Below, in pieces: positions 12,180 to 19,003 of a DNA stretch of 32,072 nucleotides; the stretch's first letter is position 1, and each line of letters begins with the position of its first letter. The notes beneath the pieces are model-generated. The model searched no databases. It was not told the DNA's origin and was given only the letters and a program-made list of their open reading frames with translations. Origin of the DNA: a virus; the IMG/VR virus record IMGVR_UViG_3300031715_000021, positions 1-32,072 of that record; one strand, 5' to 3'. A program made the position numbers and the translations under genes.

Positions 12180-12574
12180 CACTTATCGCAGCGTTCAAAA
12201 CAGCGTGGCTCGATTTCAAGGCGGGTTTGACGAAGGTCGACACCTACCTGCAGGCGAAGGAGCCCGGCATCCAGACCAGCGTCCAGACCGGCGTGGCCAT
12301 CGCCGAGGCGCTTCTGCCCGCGGCAGCTCCCATACTGACCTCGGCCGACAACATCGAAGTGGCCGCCATGGCCGAGCTGACGGCGGCAGTGCACTCCGGC
12401 GCCGCGATTGTGAACGCCTCGACCGGCGCCGCGGCAGTGACGCTTTCGGCGGGCCTTTACAGCTCCGTGAAAGCGCTGGCCGCGACGCTCGGCACGCATC
12501 CGGCAGTTGCCGCGGCCACGGTACCGGTACTGTCCGCGCCGCTTGGCTCGAATTCCGTAAAAACCATCGGATGA
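12176..12574 (+). CDS. Ala-rich hydrophobic protein (132 aa)
   Basis: ATGA overlap. The sequence is dominated by Ala, Val, Thr and Ser, with long moderately hydrophobic helices (VAIAEALLPAAAPILTSADN; AAMAELTAAVHSGAAIVNAS). A membrane or virion-core role is possible, but the helices are less hydrophobic than true transmembrane segments. No family is recognised. Confidence 0.6.
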   Translation: MTLIAAFKTAWLDFKAGLTKVDTYLQAKEPGIQTSVQTGVAIAEALLPAAAPILTSADNIEVAAMAELTAAVHSGAAIVNASTGAAAVTLSAGLYSSVKALAATLGTHPAVAAATVPVLSAPLGSNSVKTIG

Positions 12575-12945
12575 CGCGGGTGGCGTTCCTGATCGCCGCG
12601 CGCGAGGGTTTCTTCACGCCGGGCACGCAGCCGGCGCGCAAGGACAACCCCGGCGATCTGCGCCACGCGCCGCATGGGTCGCACGCGGGCGAAGGCGCGG
12701 ACGATATCGCCATCGAGGACTCGCTCGTCGATGGCTGGGCGGACGAAGAGCGGCAGTTGCGGCTCTATGCGGCGCGCGGGCTGACGCTCGGCGACGCGAT
12801 TTATGAGTGGGCTCCGCCGAGCGATGGCAACGACACGGCTGGGTATCTGGCTTTCGTGATCGCGGGGCTGAATGCGCCGCCATATAACGCGAACGTGAAC
12901 GCCGCGACGCCGCTGAGCGAAGTGCTGGAAATCGAGGAAACGTGA
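12571..12945 (+). CDS. Lysozyme-like/transglycosylase-type peptidoglycan hydrolase
   Basis: 124 aa, ATGA overlap. The N-terminal segment LIAAREGFFTPGTQPARKDN followed by PGDLR matches the phage family with E-G-x-x-x-P-G-T...N-N-P-G-D/N-L-R. Glu12 is the likely catalytic acid. Later GWADEERQLRLYAARGLTLG and WAPPSDGNDTAGYLAFV complete the fold. Such proteins cut peptidoglycan during lysis or entry. Its place between small membrane proteins and a two-helix holin-like protein supports a lysis role. Confidence 0.7.
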   Translation: MTRVAFLIAAREGFFTPGTQPARKDNPGDLRHAPHGSHAGEGADDIAIEDSLVDGWADEERQLRLYAARGLTLGDAIYEWAPPSDGNDTAGYLAFVIAGLNAPPYNANVNAATPLSEVLEIEET

Positions 12946-13136
12946 TGCAACCGCACCAACAACGAGTAGTTGACGAGCGCGCCGAACTGGCCGACAAGGC
13001 TGTCAAGCTGGCGGGTTTCCTGACAGGGGCAATCTTCGCGTCTTTACCTCAAGAGGAACGCGCGCGGCTGGGGAAGCAACTCTACATTATGCGGGACTAT
13101 CTCGACATCCTCGATGAACGGATCAAGGCATTTTGA
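12945..13136 (+). CDS. Small conserved phage protein (63 aa)
   Basis: The ATG at 12945 overlaps the previous stop; a GTG at 12942 is an alternative. The helical sequence QQRVVDERAELADKAVKLAG, then IFASLPQEERARLGKQ, matches a small family found in many phages whose function is not known. It is probably a dimeric coiled-coil accessory protein. Confidence 0.65.
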   Translation: MQPHQQRVVDERAELADKAVKLAGFLTGAIFASLPQEERARLGKQLYIMRDYLDILDERIKAF

Positions 13137-13312
13137 ACCCGCGGCGCGACTGGAAGACGACGCTCGCCGCGATCCCGCTGCTCGGGCTCTTCGTGCTGCT
13201 CGGCCTGAAGGCCGTCACGACGCAGGAAGCCCTGATGATTCTGGCAGGCGCGGGCGCTTACCTCGCGACCGTCGCCTGCGATTCGAAATCCCCGCCAACC
13301 GCGCCGTCCTGA
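13133..13312 (+). CDS. Two-helix membrane protein, candidate holin
   Basis: The TTG start at 13133 overlaps the previous TGA (TTGA). Two hydrophobic helices are seen in 59 aa: LAAIPLLGLFVLLGLKAV and ALMILAGAGAYLATVAC, with a short loop and a charged N-terminus (PRRDWK), as in class II holins. Adjacent to the lysozyme-like gene. Its TGA stop is the first part of the sigma-28-like promoter B. Confidence 0.6.
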   Translation: MNPRRDWKTTLAAIPLLGLFVLLGLKAVTTQEALMILAGAGAYLATVACDSKSPPTAPS

Positions 13313-13338
13313 TCGTTCCCGCCGCGCGCGCCGACTAT
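13310..13338 (+). promoter_or_regulatory. Sigma-28-like promoter copy B
   Basis: TGATCGTT (13310-13317), N12, GCCGACTAT (13330-13338). Both halves are identical to copies A and C while the spacer differs. The next start codon (GTG 13344) begins 5 bases downstream. Confidence 0.8.
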
Positions 13339-13343
13339 CCCGC

Positions 13344-13634
13344 GTGGACCCGACTATCATCGCGGCGATCCCCGGCGCGATTGTGGCGATTGCGGCGCTG
13401 GCGGTTTTCTTTGTGCGGTCGACGGCGGAAAAGTCGGTAGTGGAAGGCGTTCGCCTCACCAACGGCAAGCTGGATACGCTGAACGCGGAGATTGCCGGGC
13501 TGCGCGGCGACATGGGTGTCGCGCGCGAGCGGCTGGCGGGCGAAGTGGGCAAGCTGGATATCCGGCTGACGCATCTGGAGCGCGTGAGCGGGCGGCAAAC
13601 CTTCCCGTTCCGCGACACAGCCGAGTCTTCGTGA
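13344..13634 (+). CDS. Membrane-anchored coiled-coil protein (96 aa)
   Basis: GTG at 13344, 5 bases after the promoter and without Shine-Dalgarno. One N-terminal transmembrane helix (TIIAAIPGAIVAIAALAVFF), then a coiled coil (about 38-82: LDTLNAEIAGLRGDMGVARE). This resembles XhlA-type haemolysin/holin accessory proteins or an inner spanin. Because it has its own promoter copy, lysis timing could be separated from the upstream genes. Confidence 0.65.
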   Translation: MDPTIIAAIPGAIVAIAALAVFFVRSTAEKSVVEGVRLTNGKLDTLNAEIAGLRGDMGVARERLAGEVGKLDIRLTHLERVSGRQTFPFRDTAESS

Positions 13635-13641
13635 GCGAAAC

Positions 13642-13809
13642 ATGTCGGATGCGGAGGGCGCGGCGCGCGCGGCCAGGATCGACCGGCTGGCCGAGCTGTT
13701 GTATATGCATCTCGCTCAGCTCCCGCCCAAGGCGCGGGCCGAGCGCATGCGCGCGATTCAGCGCATTGCGGATCGCGTGACGCGCGAGGCGCTGGAAGCG
13801 GCCGCCTGA
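13642..13809 (+). CDS. Small helical protein (55 aa)
   Basis: The ATG at 13642 is 7 bases after the previous stop. It is all helical (ARIDRLAELLYMHLAQLPPK, then AERMRAIQRIADRVTREALE), giving a possible helical hairpin about the PPK turn. Its TGA stop is the first part of promoter C. No family. Confidence 0.6.
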   Translation: MSDAEGAARAARIDRLAELLYMHLAQLPPKARAERMRAIQRIADRVTREALEAAA

Positions 13810-13835
13810 TCGTTTTGCGGGCCCGCGCCGACTAT
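13807..13835 (+). promoter_or_regulatory. Sigma-28-like promoter copy C
   Basis: TGATCGTT (13807-13814), N12, GCCGACTAT (13827-13835), then 11 bases to the GTG at 13847. It precedes the antiterminator gene, the first gene of the long run that includes terminase and head genes. Confidence 0.8.
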
Positions 13836-13846
13836 ATCGAACGAGG

Positions 13847-14452
13847 GTGCCGGAACGCGTGACGCTGGCGAATGTGACTCCATCAGGCGGTAGCACGTCC
13901 GATCCCTTCAGTCGGCGCGATGCGCTGCCCCCGGACGCGCTCGCCTGGTACGCGCTCCGGACCCGGCATCAGCGCGAGTTTCGCGTCCGCGAGCAGCTCG
14001 CGGATTTCCAGCTTGAGCATTTTTTGCCGGTGTATGCCGCGACGGTGCGCTGGTCCGATCGCGAGAAGCAGATCGAGCGCCTGTTCTTTCCCGGTTACAT
14101 CTTTGCGCGCTGCCCTGAGCGCCTGGCGCGCCGTGCGCCGCTGTTCCTTGATTTCGTGATGGAAACGCTGAGCCTCGACGGTGCTCCTCTGGTGATCCCG
14201 CCCGAGCAGATCGACGCGCTGAAACGCGCCATCGCATCGCGCCTCGCCGTCGAATGCTGCCCGTATGTGGCAGGTTCGATGGTGCGCGTTAAATCGGGAC
14301 CGCTGGCGGGCATCACGGGCGTGGTTCAGCGCATCGCGGGCGAAACGCGCATCACCATCGGCATCGAATTTCTGCGCCGCGCGATCTCGGTGCAGATCGA
14401 CGCGGCGGATCTGGAAGCGGCTGATCTCGAACCGGCGGACCATAAGGCATGA
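13847..14452 (+). CDS. NusG/RfaH-like (UpxY-type) transcription antiterminator
   Basis: 201 aa from a GTG at 13847. Residues 33-115 are a NusG N-terminal domain: AWYALRTRHQREFRVREQL, then RLFFPGYIFARCP, the usual F-P-G-Y-x-F element that binds RNA polymerase. A KOW-like segment follows at about 143-178 (SMVRVKSGPLAGITGVVQRI). Such proteins travel with RNA polymerase and suppress termination or pausing over long operons. Encoded here behind promoter C and ahead of the terminase, head and tail genes, it could allow late transcription through many kilobases. The N-terminal 30 residues are an extra Ser/Pro-rich extension. Confidence 0.8.
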   Translation: MPERVTLANVTPSGGSTSDPFSRRDALPPDALAWYALRTRHQREFRVREQLADFQLEHFLPVYAATVRWSDREKQIERLFFPGYIFARCPERLARRAPLFLDFVMETLSLDGAPLVIPPEQIDALKRAIASRLAVECCPYVAGSMVRVKSGPLAGITGVVQRIAGETRITIGIEFLRRAISVQIDAADLEAADLEPADHKA

Positions 14453-14778
14453 AGTACGCACCGGGTCACGGGCCGTCGATTTCGCTCGGCGAGGCGCTGG
14501 TCGAACGCCATCTGCGCGGCGCGCTGCCGCCAGCCCGCACGACGCTCACGCCGCGCGAGGAACAGGTACTGGCGCTGCTGTACGGGCCGCTGCCGAACAA
14601 AGCGATCGGGCAGGAGCTTGGCATCACAGAGGGAACGGTAAAGGTCTATATAAGCCGGATGCTGCCCAAGCTGGGCGTGAGCAGCCGTCACGATCTGATG
14701 GTGGCGGATCGGCGGAAGCTGCTCGCCGTGATCGAAGGGCTGCGCGTCGAAGCGCATGGAGTGACTGGTGCCGACTGA
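14449..14778 (+). CDS. LuxR/GerE-type HTH regulator (109 aa)
   Basis: ATGA overlap with the antiterminator. Residues 32-85 are a GerE-type helix-turn-helix: TTLTPREEQVLALLYGPLPN, KAIGQELGITEGTVKVYISR, MLPKLGVSSRHDLM, including the conserved LTPREE and G-T-V-K-V. There is no receiver or ligand domain, so it is a bare DNA-binding domain with a 30-residue N-terminal segment. Coupled translation with the antiterminator suggests both act in late control. Confidence 0.8.
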   Translation: MKYAPGHGPSISLGEALVERHLRGALPPARTTLTPREEQVLALLYGPLPNKAIGQELGITEGTVKVYISRMLPKLGVSSRHDLMVADRRKLLAVIEGLRVEAHGVTGAD

Positions 14779-14944
14779 GACAATCCCGCTGCGCGAGCAG
14801 CTCATCGCCGCACGCCTCGCCGCCAGGCAAACCGGCGTGCCGCTGCGCACCGTGCTCTGGAAGCTGCTGCGCGGCCAGCCCGCGAACGTGACGCGCCATA
14901 TCGCGCGCGCCCACGGCGCGGTGGAAGTGGCAGCGAAGCCGTGA
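14768..14944 (+). CDS. Small helical protein (58 aa)
   Basis: GTG at 14768, overlapping the LuxR-type gene by 11 bases in another frame. Sequence EQLIAARLAARQTGVPLRTV and LLRGQPANVTRHIARAHGA could hold a small helix-turn-helix. No family is recognised. The 11-base overlap is longer than usual here, so confidence is reduced. Confidence 0.5.
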   Translation: MPTETIPLREQLIAARLAARQTGVPLRTVLWKLLRGQPANVTRHIARAHGAVEVAAKP

Positions 14945-15051
14945 TCTTCCTCGGCTGGCTCACCATGGTGCTGCCCGGCAAGGTCGTTTATTGGCAGGCG
15001 ACGACGCAGATCGAAAACGCGACGCTCACATATCCGTGCTGCATGAATTGA
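14941..15051 (+). CDS. Small hydrophobic peptide (36 aa)
   Basis: GTG at 14941 in a GTGA overlap. The N-terminus is hydrophobic (IFLGWLTMVLPGKVVYWQA) and the peptide ends CCMN. It may be membrane-associated. The evidence is tiling only. Confidence 0.4.
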   Translation: MIFLGWLTMVLPGKVVYWQATTQIENATLTYPCCMN

Positions 15052-15052
15052 A

Positions 15053-15166
15053 ATGATTCACACCGGCCTTTGCACTCGCTGCCGCAAGCAGCGGACGCTC
15101 TACGAATGGATTCTGAACATGTACCTCTGTCTCGCCTGCCAGAAAGCCGTGGGTGAGTCCGAATGA
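15053..15166 (+). CDS. Zinc-knuckle micropeptide (37 aa)
   Basis: ATG two bases after the preceding stop; it ends with an ATGA overlap. Two CxxC pairs (CTRC at 7-10, CLAC at 26-29) spaced for one zinc site (LCTRCRKQRTLYEWILNMYL). It resembles a minimal treble-clef knuckle. No function is known. Confidence 0.55.
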   Translation: MIHTGLCTRCRKQRTLYEWILNMYLCLACQKAVGESE

Positions 15167-15393
15167 AGAACCCGCTCAGCCTCCGCGATATTGGCGCGCC
15201 CGAGCCGCACTCGACCGGCCTGTCGCATGGCGGCGATCTCGAGTGGGCGCTGCACGGCGGCAAGCGCCAGACGATCTACTCGATTCCGGCGCAAACGCGC
15301 GCCGAAGCCGAAGCCGCGAACGCGAACGAAGAAAAGCCGCGCCCCTTCGCGCACATCATGCTGCCCGCCTGGGCGCGCGAGAAGGCCGCATGA
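15163..15393 (+). CDS. Hypothetical protein (76 aa)
   Basis: ATGA overlap. The first half has the look of a small fold (LRDIGAPEPHSTGLSHGGDL), then a helix rich in Ala/Glu. No family is recognised. Confidence 0.6.
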   Translation: MKNPLSLRDIGAPEPHSTGLSHGGDLEWALHGGKRQTIYSIPAQTRAEAEAANANEEKPRPFAHIMLPAWAREKAA

Positions 15394-15557
15394 AGTGGCC
15401 TAACCAGTTCTTCGGCTCCGGCTACAACAGCAGCATCTGGTGCAACCTGTTCCATCGCCTCTGGTGGACCGTGCCCGTTTATCATTTGATGCGTCCGGTG
15501 GTCACCCGGCGCTGCAAACGGTGCGGTTACTTCTGGCGCGTGAACCCAATCGCATGA
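15390..15557 (+). CDS. Small Cys-pair protein (55 aa)
   Basis: ATGA overlap. Aromatic-rich N-terminus (WCNLFHRLWWTVPVYHLM) and a terminal knuckle-like RRCKRCGYFWRVNP. It may be a membrane-proximal or zinc-binding peptide; only one CxxC is present. Confidence 0.55.
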   Translation: MKWPNQFFGSGYNSSIWCNLFHRLWWTVPVYHLMRPVVTRRCKRCGYFWRVNPIA

Positions 15558-15742
15558 AAGGCGACCCGCGCAAACGCTCGGCCGAAGGCCGCCGCCTGCG
15601 AGCGCTGGCGGCGCGCATTCCGGACAGCGCGGCGTTTTACGACTTTCTGGCAACAGTTCCGGAAGCGCTGCGCGATCAGGTTAAGGCCAAGTTAGTCGAT
15701 CACCTAAATTTCCGCCTGCGCAAGAACCATGACGCCTCTTAG
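15554..15742 (+). CDS. Small helical protein (62 aa)
   Basis: ATGA overlap. It is basic and helical (KRSAEGRRLRALAARIPDSA, then FLATVPEALRDQVKAKLVDH). It overlaps the next gene by 14 bases. No recognised family. Confidence 0.6.
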   Translation: MKGDPRKRSAEGRRLRALAARIPDSAAFYDFLATVPEALRDQVKAKLVDHLNFRLRKNHDAS

Positions 15743-16640
15743 CAGCCTGCCCGGCGTTGACGCCACGGGCAAAACCGACACGACCGCCGCGATTCAGGCG
15801 GCCCTGAACGCGCGCAATGGCGCGCCGACAGATTTTCTGGTCGATGGCACGTTTCTGGTGAACCCTGCGGGCCTCTGGCTGCCCGCAGGCGCGAATCTGC
15901 TGACGGCGCGCGACGGAGCGGGCGTCTTTCGCGCCATGCCCGCCAGCTATCCCAACGCGCTGCTGACGGCCTTCGGGCGCGCGGGCTTCTACGTCGGCGG
16001 CATCGCGTTCGATTTCACCGCGGCTACGGGCGTCACGAACGGCGCTTCGGTCATCGCCTGCCTCGATTGCTCGGACTTTGAGATTGAGGCGTGCACGCTC
16101 TCCGGCCAGTGGCGCTTCGGCATTGCGCTGAATCGCATCACGGCGGCGCGCATCCGGCGCAACAAGATCGGCCTCACGAAACCCAACGGCACGGACGGCA
16201 ACGAGGCAATCCTCATAGTGGACGGGCCGGGCAATTCGAACATCCGGATTGAGGGCAACGTCTGCACGAACTCGGGCATGGACCTGTGCCTCTCCGACAG
16301 CGAGATCAACGGCAACACCGTCAGTGGCTGGATGTTCGGCGCGGGCATCACGACCAGCCAGAGCCCTTACTGCTACCGGCTCGGCATCTCGGGTAACCGG
16401 CTGAGCGGCGGCGTCGGCACCGACGTTAACAACACGGTCGTCGAAGGCATCGAAAACTGGGCTCCGCATACTCGCATGGATCGCAACTTCATCTGGGACT
16501 GCGCGGGCGCGGCCATCGCCAACGCGGGCGCGAACTGCGTGATCGCGCACAACATCTGCGTCAACAACGCGGGCGGCGCGCCGCAGAACGTGGCGGGTTA
16601 CGGCGCGGGCACGCTGTACGACTGCAACGTCGTCGCATGA
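15729..16640 (+). CDS. Right-handed beta-helix protein, tailspike/pectate-lyase-like
   Basis: 303 aa. The start has DATGKTDTTAAIQAALNA, typical of the cap of pectate-lyase-fold tailspikes. From residue 80 repeats of about 22 residues with N-x-I/V ladders follow (FEIEACTLSG, ARIRRNKIG, IRIEGNVCTN, LGISGNRLSG, CVIAHNICVN), the coils of a parallel beta-helix. Such proteins bind or cut surface polysaccharide. It lacks the long trimer-forming C-terminal domain of typical tailspikes and lies upstream of the terminase, far from the tail genes, so a secreted or virion-associated enzyme is also possible. Confidence 0.7.
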   Translation: MTPLSSLPGVDATGKTDTTAAIQAALNARNGAPTDFLVDGTFLVNPAGLWLPAGANLLTARDGAGVFRAMPASYPNALLTAFGRAGFYVGGIAFDFTAATGVTNGASVIACLDCSDFEIEACTLSGQWRFGIALNRITAARIRRNKIGLTKPNGTDGNEAILIVDGPGNSNIRIEGNVCTNSGMDLCLSDSEINGNTVSGWMFGAGITTSQSPYCYRLGISGNRLSGGVGTDVNNTVVEGIENWAPHTRMDRNFIWDCAGAAIANAGANCVIAHNICVNNAGGAPQNVAGYGAGTLYDCNVVA

Positions 16641-16768
16641 AGCGCCTGCGACGCGCCGCGTGGATCGCCTTCGCGGCGCTGGCATGGCTCGCCTTCGCCG
16701 CGTGGCTGGTGGCTGAACTGGGGCTGACGTTCGCGCTCGCGCCGCGCTGGTGGCGAAGGATACCGTGA
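16637..16768 (+). CDS. Single-pass membrane protein (43 aa)
   Basis: ATGA overlap. A basic N-terminus (MKRLRRAAW) precedes one or two hydrophobic helices (IAFAALAWLAFAAWLVAEL, GLTFALAP), ending WWRRIP. It ends exactly in a GTGA overlap with the terminase small subunit. Function unknown. Confidence 0.5.
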   Translation: MKRLRRAAWIAFAALAWLAFAAWLVAELGLTFALAPRWWRRIP

Positions 16769-17361
16769 AGGCAAAGAGACCGGCGAAGACGCCGAAGAAG
16801 TCGCAGCGCCGGATACTGTCCAAAAAGGGCGCGTTTCTGAAAGCCTTTATCGCGTGCGCGGATCTGACGCGCGCGGCGGCGGCCTGCAAGATCGACCGCT
16901 GTAACCATTACGAGTGGCTCAGGAAAGACAAGCGCTACGCGAAGGCCTTCGCCGTCGCGCGCGAACAGGCGGCGCAAACGCTGGAAGACGACGCCGTGCA
17001 TTGGGCGCGCCGGGGCCTGTTCGAGCAGTACACGTATCAGGGGCGTCCGCAGTTCGCGCAGCGCATTCGCATTCTCGGCAAGCTGCCCGACGGGCGCGAA
17101 ATCTATCAGGACGAGTACACACCCGCCGAGCTGCGGGCGTTTGAGATTCAATCGACGCGCGTGATCGAGGAAGACGATCCGAGCCGCCCGCTGGGCCAGT
17201 TCCGGCGCAGCGAGGGCCTCATGGGGCGGCTGCTGAAAGCGTTTATGCCCGCGCGCTATGCGGAACGCTCGGTCGCGGAAGTCAGCGGCAAGGACGGCGG
17301 CGCAATCGACGCGCAGCTCACCGTGACCTTCGTGCAACCCAAAGAGCCGAAGGCCGCGTGA
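16765..17361 (+). CDS. terS: Terminase small subunit
   Basis: 198 aa from the GTG at 16765 (a GTG at 16750 is an alternative). An N-terminal basic stretch is followed by a helix-turn-helix at about 33-62 (DLTRAAAACKIDRCNHYEWL), as in small terminases that recognise the packaging site. The C-terminal part has LLKAFMPARYAERSVAEVSG, a motif I recognise from small terminases of this type. It overlaps the large subunit by 4 bases, the usual arrangement. Confidence 0.85.
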   Translation: MKAKRPAKTPKKSQRRILSKKGAFLKAFIACADLTRAAAACKIDRCNHYEWLRKDKRYAKAFAVAREQAAQTLEDDAVHWARRGLFEQYTYQGRPQFAQRIRILGKLPDGREIYQDEYTPAELRAFEIQSTRVIEEDDPSRPLGQFRRSEGLMGRLLKAFMPARYAERSVAEVSGKDGGAIDAQLTVTFVQPKEPKAA

Positions 17362-18626
17362 CCAACATCGATTTTCCGATCGCGCTCGGGTTTCTGTTCG
17401 AGCCGCATCGCTACAAGGTCGCTTACGGCGGCCGCGGCGGCAGCAAGAGCTGGGCGTTCGCGCGCGCCATCCTGATCGAAGGCGCGAAACGCCCGCTGCG
17501 CGTGCTCTGCGCGCGCGAGACGCAGAAGTCGATTGCCGACAGCGTGCATAAGCTGCTGGCGGACCAGGTGGACGCGCTGGGCTTCAGCGATCGCTACGAG
17601 GTTCAGAAGTCCTCGATCATCGGCAAAAACGGCACCGAGATTTTCTTTGCCGGGCTGAAGCACAACATCAACAACATTCGCAGCGTCGAATCCTGCGATA
17701 TCGTCTGGGTCGAGGAAGCGCAGGCCGTCAGCAAAGAAAGCTGGCGCGTGCTCATTCCGACCATCCGAAAAGACGGCTCGGAGATCTGGATCAGCTTCAA
17801 CCCGGAGCTGGAAACCGACGACACCTATAAGCGCTTCGTGCTCGATCCGCCGCCGGGCGCTCGCGTCGCGGCGATCACGTTTCGCGATAACCCGCGCTTT
17901 CCCGAAGTGCTCCGTATCGAGATGGAGCACCTGCGCGCCAGGGACCGGCGCGAGTATGAGCACGTCTGGGAAGGCAAGTGCCGCTCGGCGATGGAAGGCG
18001 CGATTTACGCCGAGGAGATCAAGCAGGCCGAGGAAGAAGGGCGCATCACAAGCGTGGCCTGCGACCGCACGCGCCCGGTAGACACGTTCTGGGATCTGGG
18101 CTTCGGGGACGCGACGGCGATCTGGCTGGCGCAGGCGCTCGAAAACGGCCAGTATCACGTCGTCGACTACATCGAAAATCACGCCAAGACGCTCGAATGG
18201 TACCTGATCCAGCTTCAGACCAAGGGGCATCTCTACGGCACGGACTGGATACCGTGGGACGGGCTGAAGCCGCAGCGCATGGGCTCGGGGCGCAGCATCG
18301 AGGACCTGATGCGCGCGGCGGGCCGCAATGTGCGCATGGTGACCATGCTGCCCGTGCACGAAGGCATCAACGCGGCGCGCACGATCTTTCCGCAATGCCG
18401 CTTCGACGCGATCAAATGCGCGGACGGGCTGCAGGGGCTCAGACATTATCAGTGGGGGCTGCCGGGCGCGAACGGCGTCATTCGGCGCGAGCCGCTGCAC
18501 AACTGGGCGAGCCATCCGGCGGACGCGTTTCGCTATCTGGCCACGGCGCTCAAAATGCCGCAGATCGAGGCGCGGCGCGCGAGCGAGGCGCGCGAAGACG
18601 CGGGCGAGAACGCCTGGATGGCCTAG
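17358..18626 (+). CDS. terL: Terminase large subunit
   Basis: 422 aa from a GTG in a GTGA overlap. N-terminal ATPase: Walker A GGRGGSKS (24-31), Walker B IVWVEEA (115-121), coupling motif ISFNP (145-149). C-terminal RNase H-like nuclease: DLGFGDAT (246-253) carries the first metal-binding Asp, and NWASHPADAFRYLA near the end the last conserved Asp. It forms the motor that translocates DNA into the portal and cuts the concatemer. The length is usual for the Terminase_3/PBSX-like group. Confidence 0.93.
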   Translation: MTNIDFPIALGFLFEPHRYKVAYGGRGGSKSWAFARAILIEGAKRPLRVLCARETQKSIADSVHKLLADQVDALGFSDRYEVQKSSIIGKNGTEIFFAGLKHNINNIRSVESCDIVWVEEAQAVSKESWRVLIPTIRKDGSEIWISFNPELETDDTYKRFVLDPPPGARVAAITFRDNPRFPEVLRIEMEHLRARDRREYEHVWEGKCRSAMEGAIYAEEIKQAEEEGRITSVACDRTRPVDTFWDLGFGDATAIWLAQALENGQYHVVDYIENHAKTLEWYLIQLQTKGHLYGTDWIPWDGLKPQRMGSGRSIEDLMRAAGRNVRMVTMLPVHEGINAARTIFPQCRFDAIKCADGLQGLRHYQWGLPGANGVIRREPLHNWASHPADAFRYLATALKMPQIEARRASEAREDAGENAWMA

Positions 18627-18997
18627 CGCGCGAGCTTTAAATCGAGATCGCGCGCAAGATCGGGCGTGACTGTGACAGCAAACAGATCTACCCCGCGCTC
18701 CCATTCTCTGAGGGGAATGTGCCTTACCGGCCGCGGCACATAGATGGTGTCGCCTATCTTCATCAGCACGTTTTGCCGCTCCAGCTCTCGGAAGTAACTC
18801 TGGATCGCGTCGCCGGAATGATACGGCGAGCCGTCAAACCAGCGCAGACAGCCATCCCACTTCAAATAGCGCCAGTACCCCGGTTTCGGAATGCTGATCG
18901 TCTTCGCGCCGGGCACCCAGAGCGCGCGCTCCGGATCGAGCGCGAACGCGGCGGCGGCAGCCGCCAGCGAACCGAGGAAAGCGCGACGCGTGTGCAT
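18623..18997 (-). CDS. Tat-signal protein, reverse-oriented in the late operon
   Basis: 124 aa. MHTRRAFLGSLAAAAAAFAL is a twin-arginine signal peptide (RRAFLG), followed by DPERALWVPGAKTISIP, a motif recalled from uncharacterised proteins of podovirus-like phages found between terminase and portal. The rest is a beta-rich domain. It is likely exported folded to the periplasm. It overlaps the terL stop by 4 bases tail to tail and has its own candidate promoter, like a moron. Confidence 0.75.
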   Translation of the reverse strand: MHTRRAFLGSLAAAAAAFALDPERALWVPGAKTISIPKPGYWRYLKWDGCLRWFDGSPYHSGDAIQSYFRELERQNVLMKIGDTIYVPRPVRHIPLREWERGVDLFAVTVTPDLARDLDLKLAR

Positions 18998-19003
18998 GCT
19001 CCC

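Noticed and set aside
17256-18704. 482-codon open frame on the minus strand
   Set aside because: Antisense to terL, where ATPase and nuclease motifs are intact.
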